A stretch of 64,000 nt of DNA from Anaerorhabdus sp964386325. Its GTDB lineage: Bacteria > Bacillota_I > Bacilli_A > Erysipelotrichales > Erysipelotrichaceae. This document shows, in pieces, positions 53,315 to 62,405 of the stretch; the stretch's first letter is position 1, and every line of letters starts with the position of its first letter. The notes under the pieces were generated by a model that had not been told where the DNA came from, ran no database searches, and saw only the letters and a program-made list of their open reading frames with translations. The position numbers were made by a program, and so were the translations under genes. The stretch spans positions 1-64,000 of the forward strand of contig CAYLQY010000005.1 in assembly GCA_964386325.1 (NCBI GenBank), in the 5' to 3' direction.

Positions 53315-54416
53315 GTTTTAGATCCTCCATTATTTGTTGTAGTCGTTTATTTATTATTTCTGTTGGATTTGTAGTTGCGTATTCAAATGATGTTGATTCA
53401 TCAACAAGCGGGTAAATCGCATCAAACCCAGCATTGAGTAATTCATCTTTATTTTCAACACATCCACAAAGTCCAATAATTTTTTTATTATGTTTCTTTG
53501 CGAGTGTTAAGACACCATAAGGTGCTTTTCCTTGTAATGTTTGTAAATCCATTCTTCCTTCACCTGTGATAATAATGTCGGCATTTTGAATTTTATCTTC
53601 AAGATGAAGAACATCAGAGATGAGTCCAATACCATGTTTCATTTGGGCATTGAAGCAATTTCTAAATGTGAATCCTAAACCACCCGCTGCACCATCACCA
53701 GGTTCTTCGGTAAAGGGGATTGATAGACTTGAACACAGTAACTTTGCTAAACGAGATAGTTGTGCATCGACAAAATTAATTTCATCTTTACGTAGTCCTT
53801 TTTGTGGACCAAAAGTAGCAGTTGCACCATGTATGCCAGTGAGGGGATTTTTAACATCACTTGCGATGATGAATTCAGCTTCATGAATTCTCAAATCAAA
53901 GTCAGAAAAATCAATCGCATCAATTTTTTCAAAGTTCATTAATAAAGGTTGAATGATTTTATTATTTGAATAAAAACGTACCCCTAAACAGTCCAACATG
54001 CTTAAACCTAAATCGTTAGTAGCACTACCTCCAAGACCGATAATAAACTTACGGTAACCTTGGTCTAAAGCGTAGTGTATGAGTTCGCCACAACCAGTGG
54101 TTGTAGCTGAAAATGGATCTAATATTTTGGAAAGAGTAATTCCATTGGCTTGCGCCATTTCGATAATTGCGGTTTCTTTATCAAATGCAATCTTGGCTTT
54201 AACATCTACATGATTAACACCACATACATTAATTTCGTGGAATATGGAATCTTGATTTGTTAAACAAGTTAGTGTTCCTTCACCACCATCGGCAAGAGGA
54301 ACAACCTCTACTTCCATTTGTGGGGAAAGATGATGTAAATTATTAGAAATGATTGTGCCAATTTCATGCGATGATAAAGTACCTTTGAATGAATCACATG
54401 CTACAAGTAATTTCAT
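53307..54416 (-). CDS. glxK: Glycerate 2-kinase
   Basis: The protein is 369 aa. VACDSFKGTLSS at the start, PLADGGEGT, GLGGSATNDLG and PGDGAAGGLGF are marks of the GlxK/GarK family, which phosphorylates glycerate to 2-phosphoglycerate for glycolysis. The frame is open 21 codons upstream, but GAAGAGG precedes the ATG at 54416. It is the first gene of the leftward operon and fixes glycerate as a likely end product. Confidence 0.94.
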   Translation of the reverse strand: MKLLVACDSFKGTLSSHEIGTIISNNLHHLSPQMEVEVVPLADGGEGTLTCLTNQDSIFHEINVCGVNHVDVKAKIAFDKETAIIEMAQANGITLSKILDPFSATTTGCGELIHYALDQGYRKFIIGLGGSATNDLGLSMLDCLGVRFYSNNKIIQPLLMNFEKIDAIDFSDFDLRIHEAEFIIASDVKNPLTGIHGATATFGPQKGLRKDEINFVDAQLSRLAKLLCSSLSIPFTEEPGDGAAGGLGFTFRNCFNAQMKHGIGLISDVLHLEDKIQNADIIITGEGRMDLQTLQGKAPYGVLTLAKKHNKKIIGLCGCVENKDELLNAGFDAIYPLVDESTSFEYATTNPTEIINKRLQQIMEDLKHE

Positions 54417-54438
54417 AAGATACCTCTTCTTACTATTC

Positions 54439-54487
54439 ATTATAAATAAAGAAAAGTAGTGATTCAATGTGCGAATCAACTACTTTT
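54439..54487 (-). promoter_or_regulatory. Terminator of cdaR overlapping the promoter of the glxK operon
   Basis: An AAAAGTAGTgATTC/GAATCaACTACTTTT hairpin (54452-54487) followed by TTTTCTTTA on the minus strand ends the cdaR transcript. A promoter for glxK lies across it: TTGAAT (54467-54462), a 17-bp spacer and TATAAT (54444-54439). The -35 is in the hairpin loop. Confidence 0.72.
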
Positions 54488-55571
54488 AAAGGGTTGAATA
54501 AGGTTTTATATTGTTTGTTTTGCCTAATAATTTTGAAATAATGATGATTTTAAGACATGTCATACAATCACTGAGATCAAGTCCTGTATCCATTTGGATT
54601 TTTTCCAAACGTTTAATGATAGTATTGCGATGTAAAAATAAACGTTGTGCTACTTTATTCATATTCATATTTTCTTGTATCATTGCTTGTGCAAGTTCAA
54701 CCATTTTATTGAATTGCTTTTCATTTTTATAATTGATACCCGTCGTTTTCAATAAAAGATGAACATTATGAGGTTGTATATAATTTAAAATGAAGTCAAG
54801 GCTTAAGTCTTTAACGTCAAAATATTGGTGGGTAGAAATAGTCTTCATTACTTCTTTGGCTACCGCGTAACTATCATAGTAATCTGTTACATTTGTACAA
54901 GAAATAGATTTTATTAATGTAAATTGAAGATGATGATTTTCAGTGATAACTTGATGCATATCTTCAACAATATCGTAATTAGAAAAAATCACGAAAATAG
55001 ATGAATTAAGATAAAGAGCAACAGAATTCTTTTCTAGCATAAAAGAGACAATATCTTGTCTTAGATTTTGAAAGGCGAAAGATGTAAATTGTTCAACATC
55101 AACTTTTAGTAAATAAAGTTGTGTGTATTGTGCGGGAGCATCTACTTGAATTCTTCCTTCGATTGAGTTTCTAAGAAAGGCTTCACTAGCTTCTTTGGAG
55201 AGTAAAGCTTCTCGATTTGCGAGCTGTTCATTCATCATTAATTCGACAAGTTCTTTAATTGTAATTGCGATTAATCTTGCTTCATCTATTTCACCAGTAA
55301 TACCAACAACACCAATAATTTGATTATATAGTTTAATAGGAATATTGATACCTTCTTTACATCCTGGGAAATCATGGATATTTTGCCTGTTAATTACTAC
55401 TTCTTGATTGTGCTCAACAGCTTGTTTTGCACCCATGTGAATCATACTTAAACGTTTTGGTTCACCACTAGCAATGATAACCCCCTCGGTATTCATAATA
55501 TTTATATTCTTACCAAGAATCGAAATGAGACGGTCGACAATTTTCTGGGCATTAATGAGTTCTATCATCAT
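54486..55571 (-). CDS. cdaR: CdaR/PucR-type sugar-diacid regulator
   Basis: The protein is 361 aa. The N-terminal domain (LINAQKIVDRLISILGKNINIMNTEGVIIASG) is the sugar-diacid recognition domain of CdaR. The C-terminal HTH (MNMNKVAQRLFLHRNTIIKRLEKIQMDTGLDL, quoted in part) is of the PucR type. In E. coli CdaR activates glxK and related genes in response to glycerate, galactarate or glucarate, which matches glxK next door. It ends in a hairpin that overlaps the glxK promoter. Confidence 0.9.
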   Translation of the reverse strand: MMIELINAQKIVDRLISILGKNINIMNTEGVIIASGEPKRLSMIHMGAKQAVEHNQEVVINRQNIHDFPGCKEGINIPIKLYNQIIGVVGITGEIDEARLIAITIKELVELMMNEQLANREALLSKEASEAFLRNSIEGRIQVDAPAQYTQLYLLKVDVEQFTSFAFQNLRQDIVSFMLEKNSVALYLNSSIFVIFSNYDIVEDMHQVITENHHLQFTLIKSISCTNVTDYYDSYAVAKEVMKTISTHQYFDVKDLSLDFILNYIQPHNVHLLLKTTGINYKNEKQFNKMVELAQAMIQENMNMNKVAQRLFLHRNTIIKRLEKIQMDTGLDLSDCMTCLKIIIISKLLGKTNNIKPYSTL

Positions 55572-55664
55572 AATAGTATCCTTTATTCATATAGATAACT
55601 TGAATATATTTCCTTATATTAATATTTTACAAGCCTGATAGAGAGATGAAAAGAGTTATTTAAA

Positions 55665-55686
55665 ATAAAAAGGAGCAACGCTCCTT
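55665..55686 (-). terminator. Terminator of the sulfatase gene
   Basis: AAGGAGC/GCTCCTT stem with an AAC loop; read leftward it is followed by TTTTATTTTA. It overlaps the sulfatase stop codon. Confidence 0.8.
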
Positions 55687-57145
55687 AATACTTGTTTTGT
55701 AGGTAGTGAATCATAGGTTGGTGAGGAATAAGTTTTTTGCCATCACTATATCCTTCTTCACGATCCGCAAGTTCTTTTATTAAGATATTTCGTAATTCAG
55801 TAATACGTGTTTGTACCTTTGGATCATGAATAAGATTATGTAATTCTTTTGGGTCATGTTCTAAATCAAAATATTGTTCTTCGTTACGTTGTGTAAACCA
55901 AATAAATTTATCTTTTTTGGTAACAATATATTGATTTGCAATATAAGGCGATCCAGTATGTTCACCATGAATATAGGTTCGATCAATTTCCTCTTTCGCT
56001 AAGATTTTTTTCTTGAATGAAATACCATCTACGTCAAGCGGGATAGGAATATCCGCAAAGTCTAATAGTGTAGGCATTACATCTTTTAGTTCAAATAAAT
56101 TATCTGAAACGAATGGTGTTGTTTTTGCGAGATCTTTTCCAATATGGAAGATACACGGAATATTGATACTACCTTGGTAAGGGAGTGTTTTTCTAAATGT
56201 GTTGTTATCAAACAGTAATTCACCGTGATCACTAATAAAGAGAATAATTGTATTATTGTAGCTCTCATCATTTTCTAAAGCAGTTATTAGACGACCAATT
56301 TGATGATCAAGATGAGTAATACATGCATAGTATCCTGCAAGTGCTTGATGTTTTAAATCTTCATCATTACATCCATCAGCTGAATCCATGATATATCCAT
56401 TTTTTTCAGTTCGCTCTTTATTTACCCAATCTCCCACTGCTGGCATCTTTAAATCCTTATTGATGTACATATCAAGGTAGGCTTTTGGTGCATCAAAAGG
56501 GGGATGAGGACGTACAAAACTACTCATTAAGAAGAATGGCTTTGTACGATCTCTAGTTTCTAAGAAACGAATGCTTTCATCAACAACCCAATTTGTTGGG
56601 TGATAACGATCTTCATAAGGCCATGGAGCAGTAATCCAAGAATTATTCTCTGCACCACTTTCATTGACATCGGCGCTAGGACCAAGGTGTGATTTCAAGA
56701 AATACATATAATCATCACACACATTTTGATGTTGCCAGTAAGGGGTATTATAACGACGATAATGGCCAATATAACCATCATGGAGTTTTACATTTTGAAA
56801 TCCACACGATAAACGAGGAGGGTGAACATGCATTTTTCCAACACATTGAGTTTGATAGCCAGCATTTGATAATTCTTCCGCAAGCATATGTTCATAATCC
56901 CAATCTATACATTCTTCATAACCAACACGTTTTGTTTTACGTTGGCTTTTACCAGTAAACATGATTGCACGTGCAGGAATACAGGTAGGACAAGCAGAAT
57001 AAGCATTTTCAAATAATTGGCCTTCAGCTGCCAAAGTATCTAGATAAGGGGTTTTTACATCAGGATGATTCAATATTGATAGACAGTCCCCACGAAACTG
57101 ATCTGACATGAATACAACGATATTCGGTTTATTAGACTTCTTCAT
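55685..57145 (-). CDS. Sulfatase of the Cys type, cytoplasmic
   Basis: The protein is 486 aa. The modification motif is CIPAR (Cys55-x-Pro-x-Arg59), whose Cys must become formylglycine; metal-site motifs VVFMSDQFRGD and LFISDHGEL are present. There is no signal peptide, so it acts in the cytoplasm on imported sulfated sugars. Its maturase is probably the radical SAM enzyme at 62406. It is divergent from the AraC-type regulator and close to a PTS operon, which fits desulfation of a GAG fragment. Confidence 0.92.
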   Translation of the reverse strand: MKKSNKPNIVVFMSDQFRGDCLSILNHPDVKTPYLDTLAAEGQLFENAYSACPTCIPARAIMFTGKSQRKTKRVGYEECIDWDYEHMLAEELSNAGYQTQCVGKMHVHPPRLSCGFQNVKLHDGYIGHYRRYNTPYWQHQNVCDDYMYFLKSHLGPSADVNESGAENNSWITAPWPYEDRYHPTNWVVDESIRFLETRDRTKPFFLMSSFVRPHPPFDAPKAYLDMYINKDLKMPAVGDWVNKERTEKNGYIMDSADGCNDEDLKHQALAGYYACITHLDHQIGRLITALENDESYNNTIILFISDHGELLFDNNTFRKTLPYQGSINIPCIFHIGKDLAKTTPFVSDNLFELKDVMPTLLDFADIPIPLDVDGISFKKKILAKEEIDRTYIHGEHTGSPYIANQYIVTKKDKFIWFTQRNEEQYFDLEHDPKELHNLIHDPKVQTRITELRNILIKELADREEGYSDGKKLIPHQPMIHYLQNKY

Positions 57146-57197
57146 AAATTTGACTCACTTTCTGAGCAGATTATAGCATTAGAAAATATAGACAAAA

Positions 57198-57226
57198 TTG
57201 ACAAAAATGCAAAATTTAGATATAAA
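57198..57226 (+). promoter_or_regulatory. Promoter of the AraC-type regulator gene
   Basis: TTGACA (57198-57203), a 17-bp spacer and TATAAA (57221-57226) in the divergent gap to the sulfatase gene. Confidence 0.82.
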
Positions 57227-57266
57227 TATAAAAAAAGTTAACATTTTCCATAAAAAAGAGGTCAAG

Positions 57267-58895
57267 ATGGCAAGAAAAATGAAAGTTCTAATTGTAGAAC
57301 GACAAAAACAAATGATCAAATACTTAAAAGATTTTATTCCTTGGGATGAATTAGGGTATGAAATAGTTAGTGTTACACAAGGTCAAGATCGAGCTATGGC
57401 GTATTTTGGTGAGTATAATCATGATGTTGTAATTACGAATTTGAAATTATCGGATGGAGCTGGGATTAGCTTTATCCAATTTGTAAAAAAGGTACATCCA
57501 TCAAGTAAAGTTATTGTTATTTCTGATGATGAAAGTTACGCAATTGTACGTGAAGCTTTTCTTGCAGGAGCAGATGATTACTTAATTAGATTACAATTTA
57601 AACCAGTAGAGTTGATTGAAATCTTAAATCGTTTTAAAGGTGATGAAGACGCAACGGGTAATTTGAATTGGAAAATAGAAATGAAAAATCTATTAGGTGG
57701 AATTCGCGACCATCAAAATGTAAATAAAGAGATTTTAAGTGAAGCTTTTAAGCACTCTGAGTTGAGTCTTATTAAACAAGACTATCGCATGATTTATGTG
57801 AGAATGGATAATGTATCATATGTAAATAAAGGATTTCCAATTTATGGATCACCAGGTAATAATCCAATATCAGAGTTTGAAGATATGTTTTTATTGGCTT
57901 TGCGTAATCGCCAAAACTTAGAAGAAAATATAAGTGAAATTTGCACTAAATATTTTGGTGGGTTTGAAAATTCGTGTACTCTATTCACAAAAAATCACTC
58001 ACTGATTGCGCTAATTGAGGAAAAAGATAAAGAAAAGTTTATAGAATCATTCAATATATTCAAAAATGATTTAGAAGAAAAGATTGGGCAAAAATTCTCA
58101 ATCGTACTTTCAAAAATGAATCGCGGTTGTGATTCTTTCTTGGATGACTACAATTCTCTTTTACAAGTTCATCGTGATAAATTCTATGAGGGTGATGGTG
58201 TTTTTCTTAGAGAAGAAACTAGAAAAAAATATAATGCTGTAGATTTATCAAAAATGAAAAATCATCAAATTATTATCAAATGTTTTAAAAATGATGAGTG
58301 TGATAAATTGCAATCTTTATTTGAAAATACTGTTAAGTATTTTGAAGAAGAATGCATATCACCTGATGATGCAATGTCTTACTTTGAAGCACTTTTTAGA
58401 CAAATGAAAAGCATTGCTGAATATAATAATTTAGAGGTAACACAGTTATTTGATGACTTTATTTTAGGAATTCAACGGTGTGAAACATCAACAATGATGA
58501 CATCTGAACTAGGAAGAATTGCGAGAGTTATAAAGGAAGTAATTGCTCAAACACAATTTAGCAAATCAAAACGTTATGCCCAAACGATTTGTCAGTACAT
58601 TGCTGCAAATATGACGAGTAAAATTTCAATTAATGAATTATCGAATTTATTAGGACTTACAGGCATTCATACAAGCCGAGTCTTTAAAAAAGAAATGAAT
58701 GAAGATTTATCAAAATATATCGCTCGTAAAAAAATGGAAGCAGCAGCTGTATTATTAGAGACAAGTGATTATCGTATTAAGGAAGTTGCACAAAAAGTAG
58801 GATATGAAGATCAATTATATTTTGATAAAGTATTTAAAAAATATTATGGAGTTACACCAAAGGTATATCGTAAATCAAATCAGAAGGCAAATTAA
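57267..58895 (+). CDS. AraC-type response regulator with degenerate receiver
   Basis: The protein is 542 aa with YesN-like architecture: receiver (about 5-122), a central helical region of about 300 residues and two C-terminal AraC helix-turn-helices (ISINELSNLLGLTGIHTSRVFKKEM and YRIKEVAQKVGYEDQLYFDKVFKKYYGVTP). The phosphoacceptor Asp is replaced by Asn58 (VITNLKLSDG) and the usual acidic pair is reduced to Glu11. No histidine kinase is adjacent. The start is the ATG at 57267; an earlier TTG is the -35 box. It probably controls the sulfatase and PTS genes. Confidence 0.87.
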   Translation: MARKMKVLIVERQKQMIKYLKDFIPWDELGYEIVSVTQGQDRAMAYFGEYNHDVVITNLKLSDGAGISFIQFVKKVHPSSKVIVISDDESYAIVREAFLAGADDYLIRLQFKPVELIEILNRFKGDEDATGNLNWKIEMKNLLGGIRDHQNVNKEILSEAFKHSELSLIKQDYRMIYVRMDNVSYVNKGFPIYGSPGNNPISEFEDMFLLALRNRQNLEENISEICTKYFGGFENSCTLFTKNHSLIALIEEKDKEKFIESFNIFKNDLEEKIGQKFSIVLSKMNRGCDSFLDDYNSLLQVHRDKFYEGDGVFLREETRKKYNAVDLSKMKNHQIIIKCFKNDECDKLQSLFENTVKYFEEECISPDDAMSYFEALFRQMKSIAEYNNLEVTQLFDDFILGIQRCETSTMMTSELGRIARVIKEVIAQTQFSKSKRYAQTICQYIAANMTSKISINELSNLLGLTGIHTSRVFKKEMNEDLSKYIARKKMEAAAVLLETSDYRIKEVAQKVGYEDQLYFDKVFKKYYGVTPKVYRKSNQKAN

Positions 58896-58922
58896 AGGAA
58901 GATAAGTTATTTATCTTCCTTT
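58894..58922. terminator. Bidirectional terminator
   Basis: AAAGGAAGATAA (58894-58905) pairs perfectly with TTATCTTCCTTT (58911-58922). It overlaps the ends of the two convergent genes. Confidence 0.8.
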
Positions 58923-59581
58923 TGTAAAAAATTGAGAATGTCTATGAAATTATTTGCGTGGTAAAGTACTTCAGGGTATTGACTAAAGATGGGGTTGTAA
59001 TCTTTATAGTGTAATACAATGATTTTCTTGAAACCAGCTTTAATTGCGTTTTTAACACCACTTTCAGAATCTTCAAAGATTAAACAATGATCTTTGTCGG
59101 TATGAATGTTTTTTAAAGCGTCATTAAACATTTCTACTTTATCAGCATATGTACCATCATCATAAATAATATCTTCTTTCTTTATCCAATGAGTTAAATT
59201 GAATACATCACAAAAGAATTCAATGTTTTCAATGATAGAAGCACTTGCGATTGTAAAAGGAATTTCTTTCACAACAAACCAATCAAATAATTGAGTAGCA
59301 CCTTCAACTAATGAAAGGGAAGGCTGTTCGAGGCAGATATCACGATATATTTTCTCTTTTAATTGCGATAATTCTTGTTTTTGTTCCATCGTATATTTAT
59401 TTGGAATTAAATTTTCGATAGCTTCAACATTAGGAACGCCATGAAAACCTGAATTCATTTCTTCAATTGTAATAGGTTGATTTCTAATTTCATAAGAGAG
59501 ACGGTTCCAAGCTTGGTTGTGATAATCGCTATCAAAAAATAGTGTTCCGTTAAAATCAAATATTGCGCCAGTAAGTTTCAT
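58907..59581 (-). CDS. HAD-superfamily phosphatase, beta-phosphoglucomutase-like
   Basis: The protein is 224 aa. Motifs: AIFDFNGTLFFDSDYH (Asp9 nucleophile; Asn in place of the usual Asp-Gly-Val context), TIASAS, the Lys in YADKVEMF and LIFEDSESG. It is a phosphatase or mutase on a sugar phosphate, perhaps one released by the neighbouring PTS (inference from position). It faces the regulator gene and is divergent from the PTS operon. Confidence 0.82.
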   Translation of the reverse strand: MKLTGAIFDFNGTLFFDSDYHNQAWNRLSYEIRNQPITIEEMNSGFHGVPNVEAIENLIPNKYTMEQKQELSQLKEKIYRDICLEQPSLSLVEGATQLFDWFVVKEIPFTIASASIIENIEFFCDVFNLTHWIKKEDIIYDDGTYADKVEMFNDALKNIHTDKDHCLIFEDSESGVKNAIKAGFKKIIVLHYKDYNPIFSQYPEVLYHANNFIDILNFLQKEDK

Positions 59582-59728
59582 AAGTCCAACCTTTCTTTTA
59601 TGATATAACGGTACTAGACAAAAGAGTCAATTGCTATGGAAATTTTTTACATTTCAAAATACAAAGAATTATTTATGGAAAATATAAACATTTCTAGATA
59701 AAATGTTATTTATTTCTATTTTATTTTC

Positions 59729-59777
59729 TTGCAAAGGTCTATTTTGTAGCTAAACTATGAAGTATGAAGCGCTTTCA
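59729..59777 (+). promoter_or_regulatory. Possible promoter and cre-like site of the PTS operon
   Basis: TTGCAA (59729-59734), a 16-bp spacer and TAAACT (59751-59756). Downstream TGAAGCGCTTTCA (59765-59777) resembles a catabolite-responsive element but is one base shorter than the consensus, so CcpA control is only possible. Confidence 0.45.
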
Positions 59778-59798
59778 AATGAGTAAGGAGGGGTAGTT

Positions 59799-60221
59799 AT
59801 CATAGGAATTATTGTTGCAAGTCATGGTGAATTTGCAAAAGCAGCAGTAGAAACTGTTGAAATGATTGCAGGTCCTCAAGACAATACAAAAGCAGTTGTT
59901 TTACATGAGAGTATGTCATTAGAACAATTTGAAGATTCGATGAAACAAGCAATTCAAGAATTAAAGAAGAATTGTGAGGATATTGTTATTCTTTGTGATA
60001 TTTATGGCGGTACACCATTTAATGTCACAAGTAAATTGAAGCTTACTGGTTATGAGTTCTTAGCATTTACTGGATTTAATTTACCAATTCTTATGGATTT
60101 ATGTTTTTCAAGAGATTGTTCACTAAACGAAATCAGCGAGAGAATTAAAGAGACACACGCAAATTCATGCACAGAAATAAATCCAATCGTACCAAATGAA
60201 GAGTCTGAAATAGACTTATAA
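59799..60221 (+). CDS. PTS system IIA, mannose/sorbose family, with non-canonical ATC start
   Basis: The frame gives the family N-terminus IGIIVASHGEFAKAAVE with the phosphorylated His (position 9), then DIYGGTPFNV. There is no ATG, GTG or TTG between the stop at 59784 and an internal ATG at 59862, and that ATG lies after the active His. ATC at 59799 is seven bases from an excellent AAGGAGG and aligns with the usual Met-Ile-Gly start, giving 140 aa, the normal length. ATA at 59802 is an alternative. The protein passes phosphate from HPr to IIB. Confidence 0.82.
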   Translation: MIGIIVASHGEFAKAAVETVEMIAGPQDNTKAVVLHESMSLEQFEDSMKQAIQELKKNCEDIVILCDIYGGTPFNVTSKLKLTGYEFLAFTGFNLPILMDLCFSRDCSLNEISERIKETHANSCTEINPIVPNEESEIDL

Positions 60222-60231
60222 AGGAGAAAAT

Positions 60232-60711
60232 ATGGGATTAGCATTAGTGAACATTGACGATCGTTTAATTCATGGACAAGTTGCAACTACATGGATAAGA
60301 GACTTCAACATTGAATCTGCAATTATTGTTAATGATGCAGTTGCAAATGATCCAGTTCAAAAATCAATTGCAGGACTTGCCGTTCCAGGTATTAAAGTAA
60401 GTATTTTTGGAGTTGATCAATTTATTGAGATATTGAAGAAGACGGAGTTAAAAAAGGTAACAATGGTACTTTTTACTAATCCAATGGATGCGTTAAAGCT
60501 TAAACAAAATGGATTAGATTTTACTTATTTGAATGTGAGTGGGATGCGATTTAATGAGAATCGTAAACGCCTACATAAAAATATGTCAGTAACATTAGAA
60601 GAAAAAGAAGCTTTTGAAAAACTTATCAATGATGGAAAAATCGAAGTTTATATGCAAACAACGACACGTGATGAAAAAACAAATGTTATTGAGTTACTTA
60701 AAAACTATTAA
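60232..60711 (+). CDS. PTS system IIB, mannose/sorbose family
   Basis: The protein is 159 aa with the phosphorylation site NIDDRLIHGQVATTW (His14). It begins 10 bases after the IIA gene with an AAAGGAG site. It receives phosphate from IIA and modifies the sugar imported through IIC/IID. Confidence 0.93.
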   Translation: MGLALVNIDDRLIHGQVATTWIRDFNIESAIIVNDAVANDPVQKSIAGLAVPGIKVSIFGVDQFIEILKKTELKKVTMVLFTNPMDALKLKQNGLDFTYLNVSGMRFNENRKRLHKNMSVTLEEKEAFEKLINDGKIEVYMQTTTRDEKTNVIELLKNY

Positions 60712-60724
60712 AGGAGAATAGAAG

Positions 60725-61519
60725 ATGAGTGGATTAGTACAATCACTTTTACTAGCGGTATGGGCTGGACTTTGTGCACTTGACCAATTTGGTCCTCACT
60801 TAGGTTTTAGAAAACCATTACTTGCTTCAGTAGGAGTAGGGATTATCTTAGGTGATTTACAAACAGCAATTATAATTGGGGCAACGCTTGAATTAATGTG
60901 GCTTGGTGTTAACAACATTGGGGCTTATGTTCCACCAGATGTAATTTCAGGAACAATAGTTGGGGCTTCAATTGGTATTTTATCAAATCAAGATTTGGCA
61001 ACATCCATTGCGACTGCAGTTGCGGTTGCAGTACCAACAGCTTTATTGGTTCAACAAATTAATATGTTAGTTATGACATTAAATATTTCTTTAGTTCATA
61101 AAGCGGATAAAGAAGCTGAAAAGGTTAACTATAAAGGAATAGGTCTACTAAACTGGACAGGTGGAGCAATGTTCTTCTTAAGTAGAGCAGTTCCAGTATT
61201 TATTGCTGTTTATTTAGGTGCTAATACAATTGATATGATTCTTGCATTCATTCCTGCAAAAATTTTAGCAGGTTTTGGAGTGGCATCTAAAGTAATACCA
61301 GCTGTTGGGTTAGCAATGTTATTAACAATGATGTTGAAAAAGAACATGTGGATGTTCTTAATTCTTGGATTTGTATTATCAGCATATTTAGGACTTCCAA
61401 CATTAGCCATCGCATTAGTTGGTGCAGTAGCTGCAGGAATTTATGATTTAATTCAAAGTAAGAGTGATAATGAATCGAAGATGGAATCAAAGATTGAGGA
61501 AGGGGAGTATGATTTATAA
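60725..61519 (+). CDS. PTS system IIC, mannose/sorbose family
   Basis: The protein is 264 aa with about 8 helices. GVGIILGDLQTAIIIGATLELMWLGVNNIGAYVPPD is the family signature region. The C-terminus is highly charged. Its stop overlaps the IID start (TAATG). The sugar is probably a sulfated or amino-sugar GAG fragment (inference). Confidence 0.92.
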   Translation: MSGLVQSLLLAVWAGLCALDQFGPHLGFRKPLLASVGVGIILGDLQTAIIIGATLELMWLGVNNIGAYVPPDVISGTIVGASIGILSNQDLATSIATAVAVAVPTALLVQQINMLVMTLNISLVHKADKEAEKVNYKGIGLLNWTGGAMFFLSRAVPVFIAVYLGANTIDMILAFIPAKILAGFGVASKVIPAVGLAMLLTMMLKKNMWMFLILGFVLSAYLGLPTLAIALVGAVAAGIYDLIQSKSDNESKMESKIEEGEYDL

Positions 61520-62334
61520 TGGGAAAGATATCTAAAAAAATATTGAATCGTGTTTTATTGAGAACTCAAATTACTCAATTCGGTCACAACTATGAAAGAA
61601 TGCAAAGCTTAAGTTTAACTTATGATATGATTCCAATCATTGAAGAATTATATAAAGATCGTCCAAAAGAAGAACAAGTAAATGCATTAAAAAGACATTT
61701 AGAATATTTTAATACACATCCAATTGCAATTCCTTTTATTATAGGAGTTACTGCTGCACTTGAAGAAAGTACGGATGAGGATCATAAAGATTCAGTAAGT
61801 AATATTAAATCTGGATTAATGGGTCCTTTTGCAGGTCTTGGCGATTCAATGCTTAATTTAACTTGGTTTCCAATTGCTGGTTCAATTGGTGCCTCAATGT
61901 GTGTAAATGATGGAAGCATCATTGGCCCGATTGTCATGTTTTTAATGATTAACTTACTTTACTGGCCACTAAAATATTTTGGATTAAAATATGGATATGA
62001 AAAAGGATTAAGTTTGCTTCAAGAAGGAGGCATTTCTAATCTCAAAATATTTGATCGCTTATCAAATTTTGCGAATGTATTAGGAATTGTTGTTGTGGGA
62101 GGACTAATACCGACAACAGTTAAAATGACTACTGGATTAACAATAGCCTCAGGAGAAGGAGCGATTGCTCTTCAAGACTCATTAAATATGATTATGCCAG
62201 CATTACTACCTGTACTTGCGACAACAGCGTGTTATTTCTTAATTAAAAAAGGAAATGGTAAGAATACTGCAATTGTAATTCTAGGTGTTTTAGTTGCTTG
62301 TATTGTATTAGCGTATTTTGGAATTTTAGTTTAA
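61519..62334 (+). CDS. PTS system IID, mannose/sorbose family
   Basis: The protein is 271 aa with the IID signature (NIKSGLMGPFAGLGDSMLN) and C-terminal membrane segments. It is coupled to IIC by a one-base overlap. A hairpin terminator follows before the maturase gene. Confidence 0.93.
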   Translation: MGKISKKILNRVLLRTQITQFGHNYERMQSLSLTYDMIPIIEELYKDRPKEEQVNALKRHLEYFNTHPIAIPFIIGVTAALEESTDEDHKDSVSNIKSGLMGPFAGLGDSMLNLTWFPIAGSIGASMCVNDGSIIGPIVMFLMINLLYWPLKYFGLKYGYEKGLSLLQEGGISNLKIFDRLSNFANVLGIVVVGGLIPTTVKMTTGLTIASGEGAIALQDSLNMIMPALLPVLATTACYFLIKKGNGKNTAIVILGVLVACIVLAYFGILV

Positions 62335-62342
62335 TTAATAGG

Positions 62343-62371
62343 AGCAGGTAGAATAATCTTCCCTGCTTTTT
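62343..62371 (+). terminator. Terminator between PTS IID and the maturase gene
   Basis: AGCAGG/CCTGCT outer stem with TAGA/TCTT inner pairing, then five T. It probably lowers, rather than abolishes, expression of the next gene, which has no clear promoter of its own. Confidence 0.78.
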
Positions 62372-62405
62372 CATTTTATGAGAGAATAATAATTAAGGTG
62401 ATACT

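Noticed and set aside
57198..57266. An upstream TTG start for the AraC-type regulator
   Set aside because: This TTG is part of a TTGACA box with a 17-bp spacer to TATAAA; the ATG at 57267 has AGAGG upstream and begins the receiver domain.
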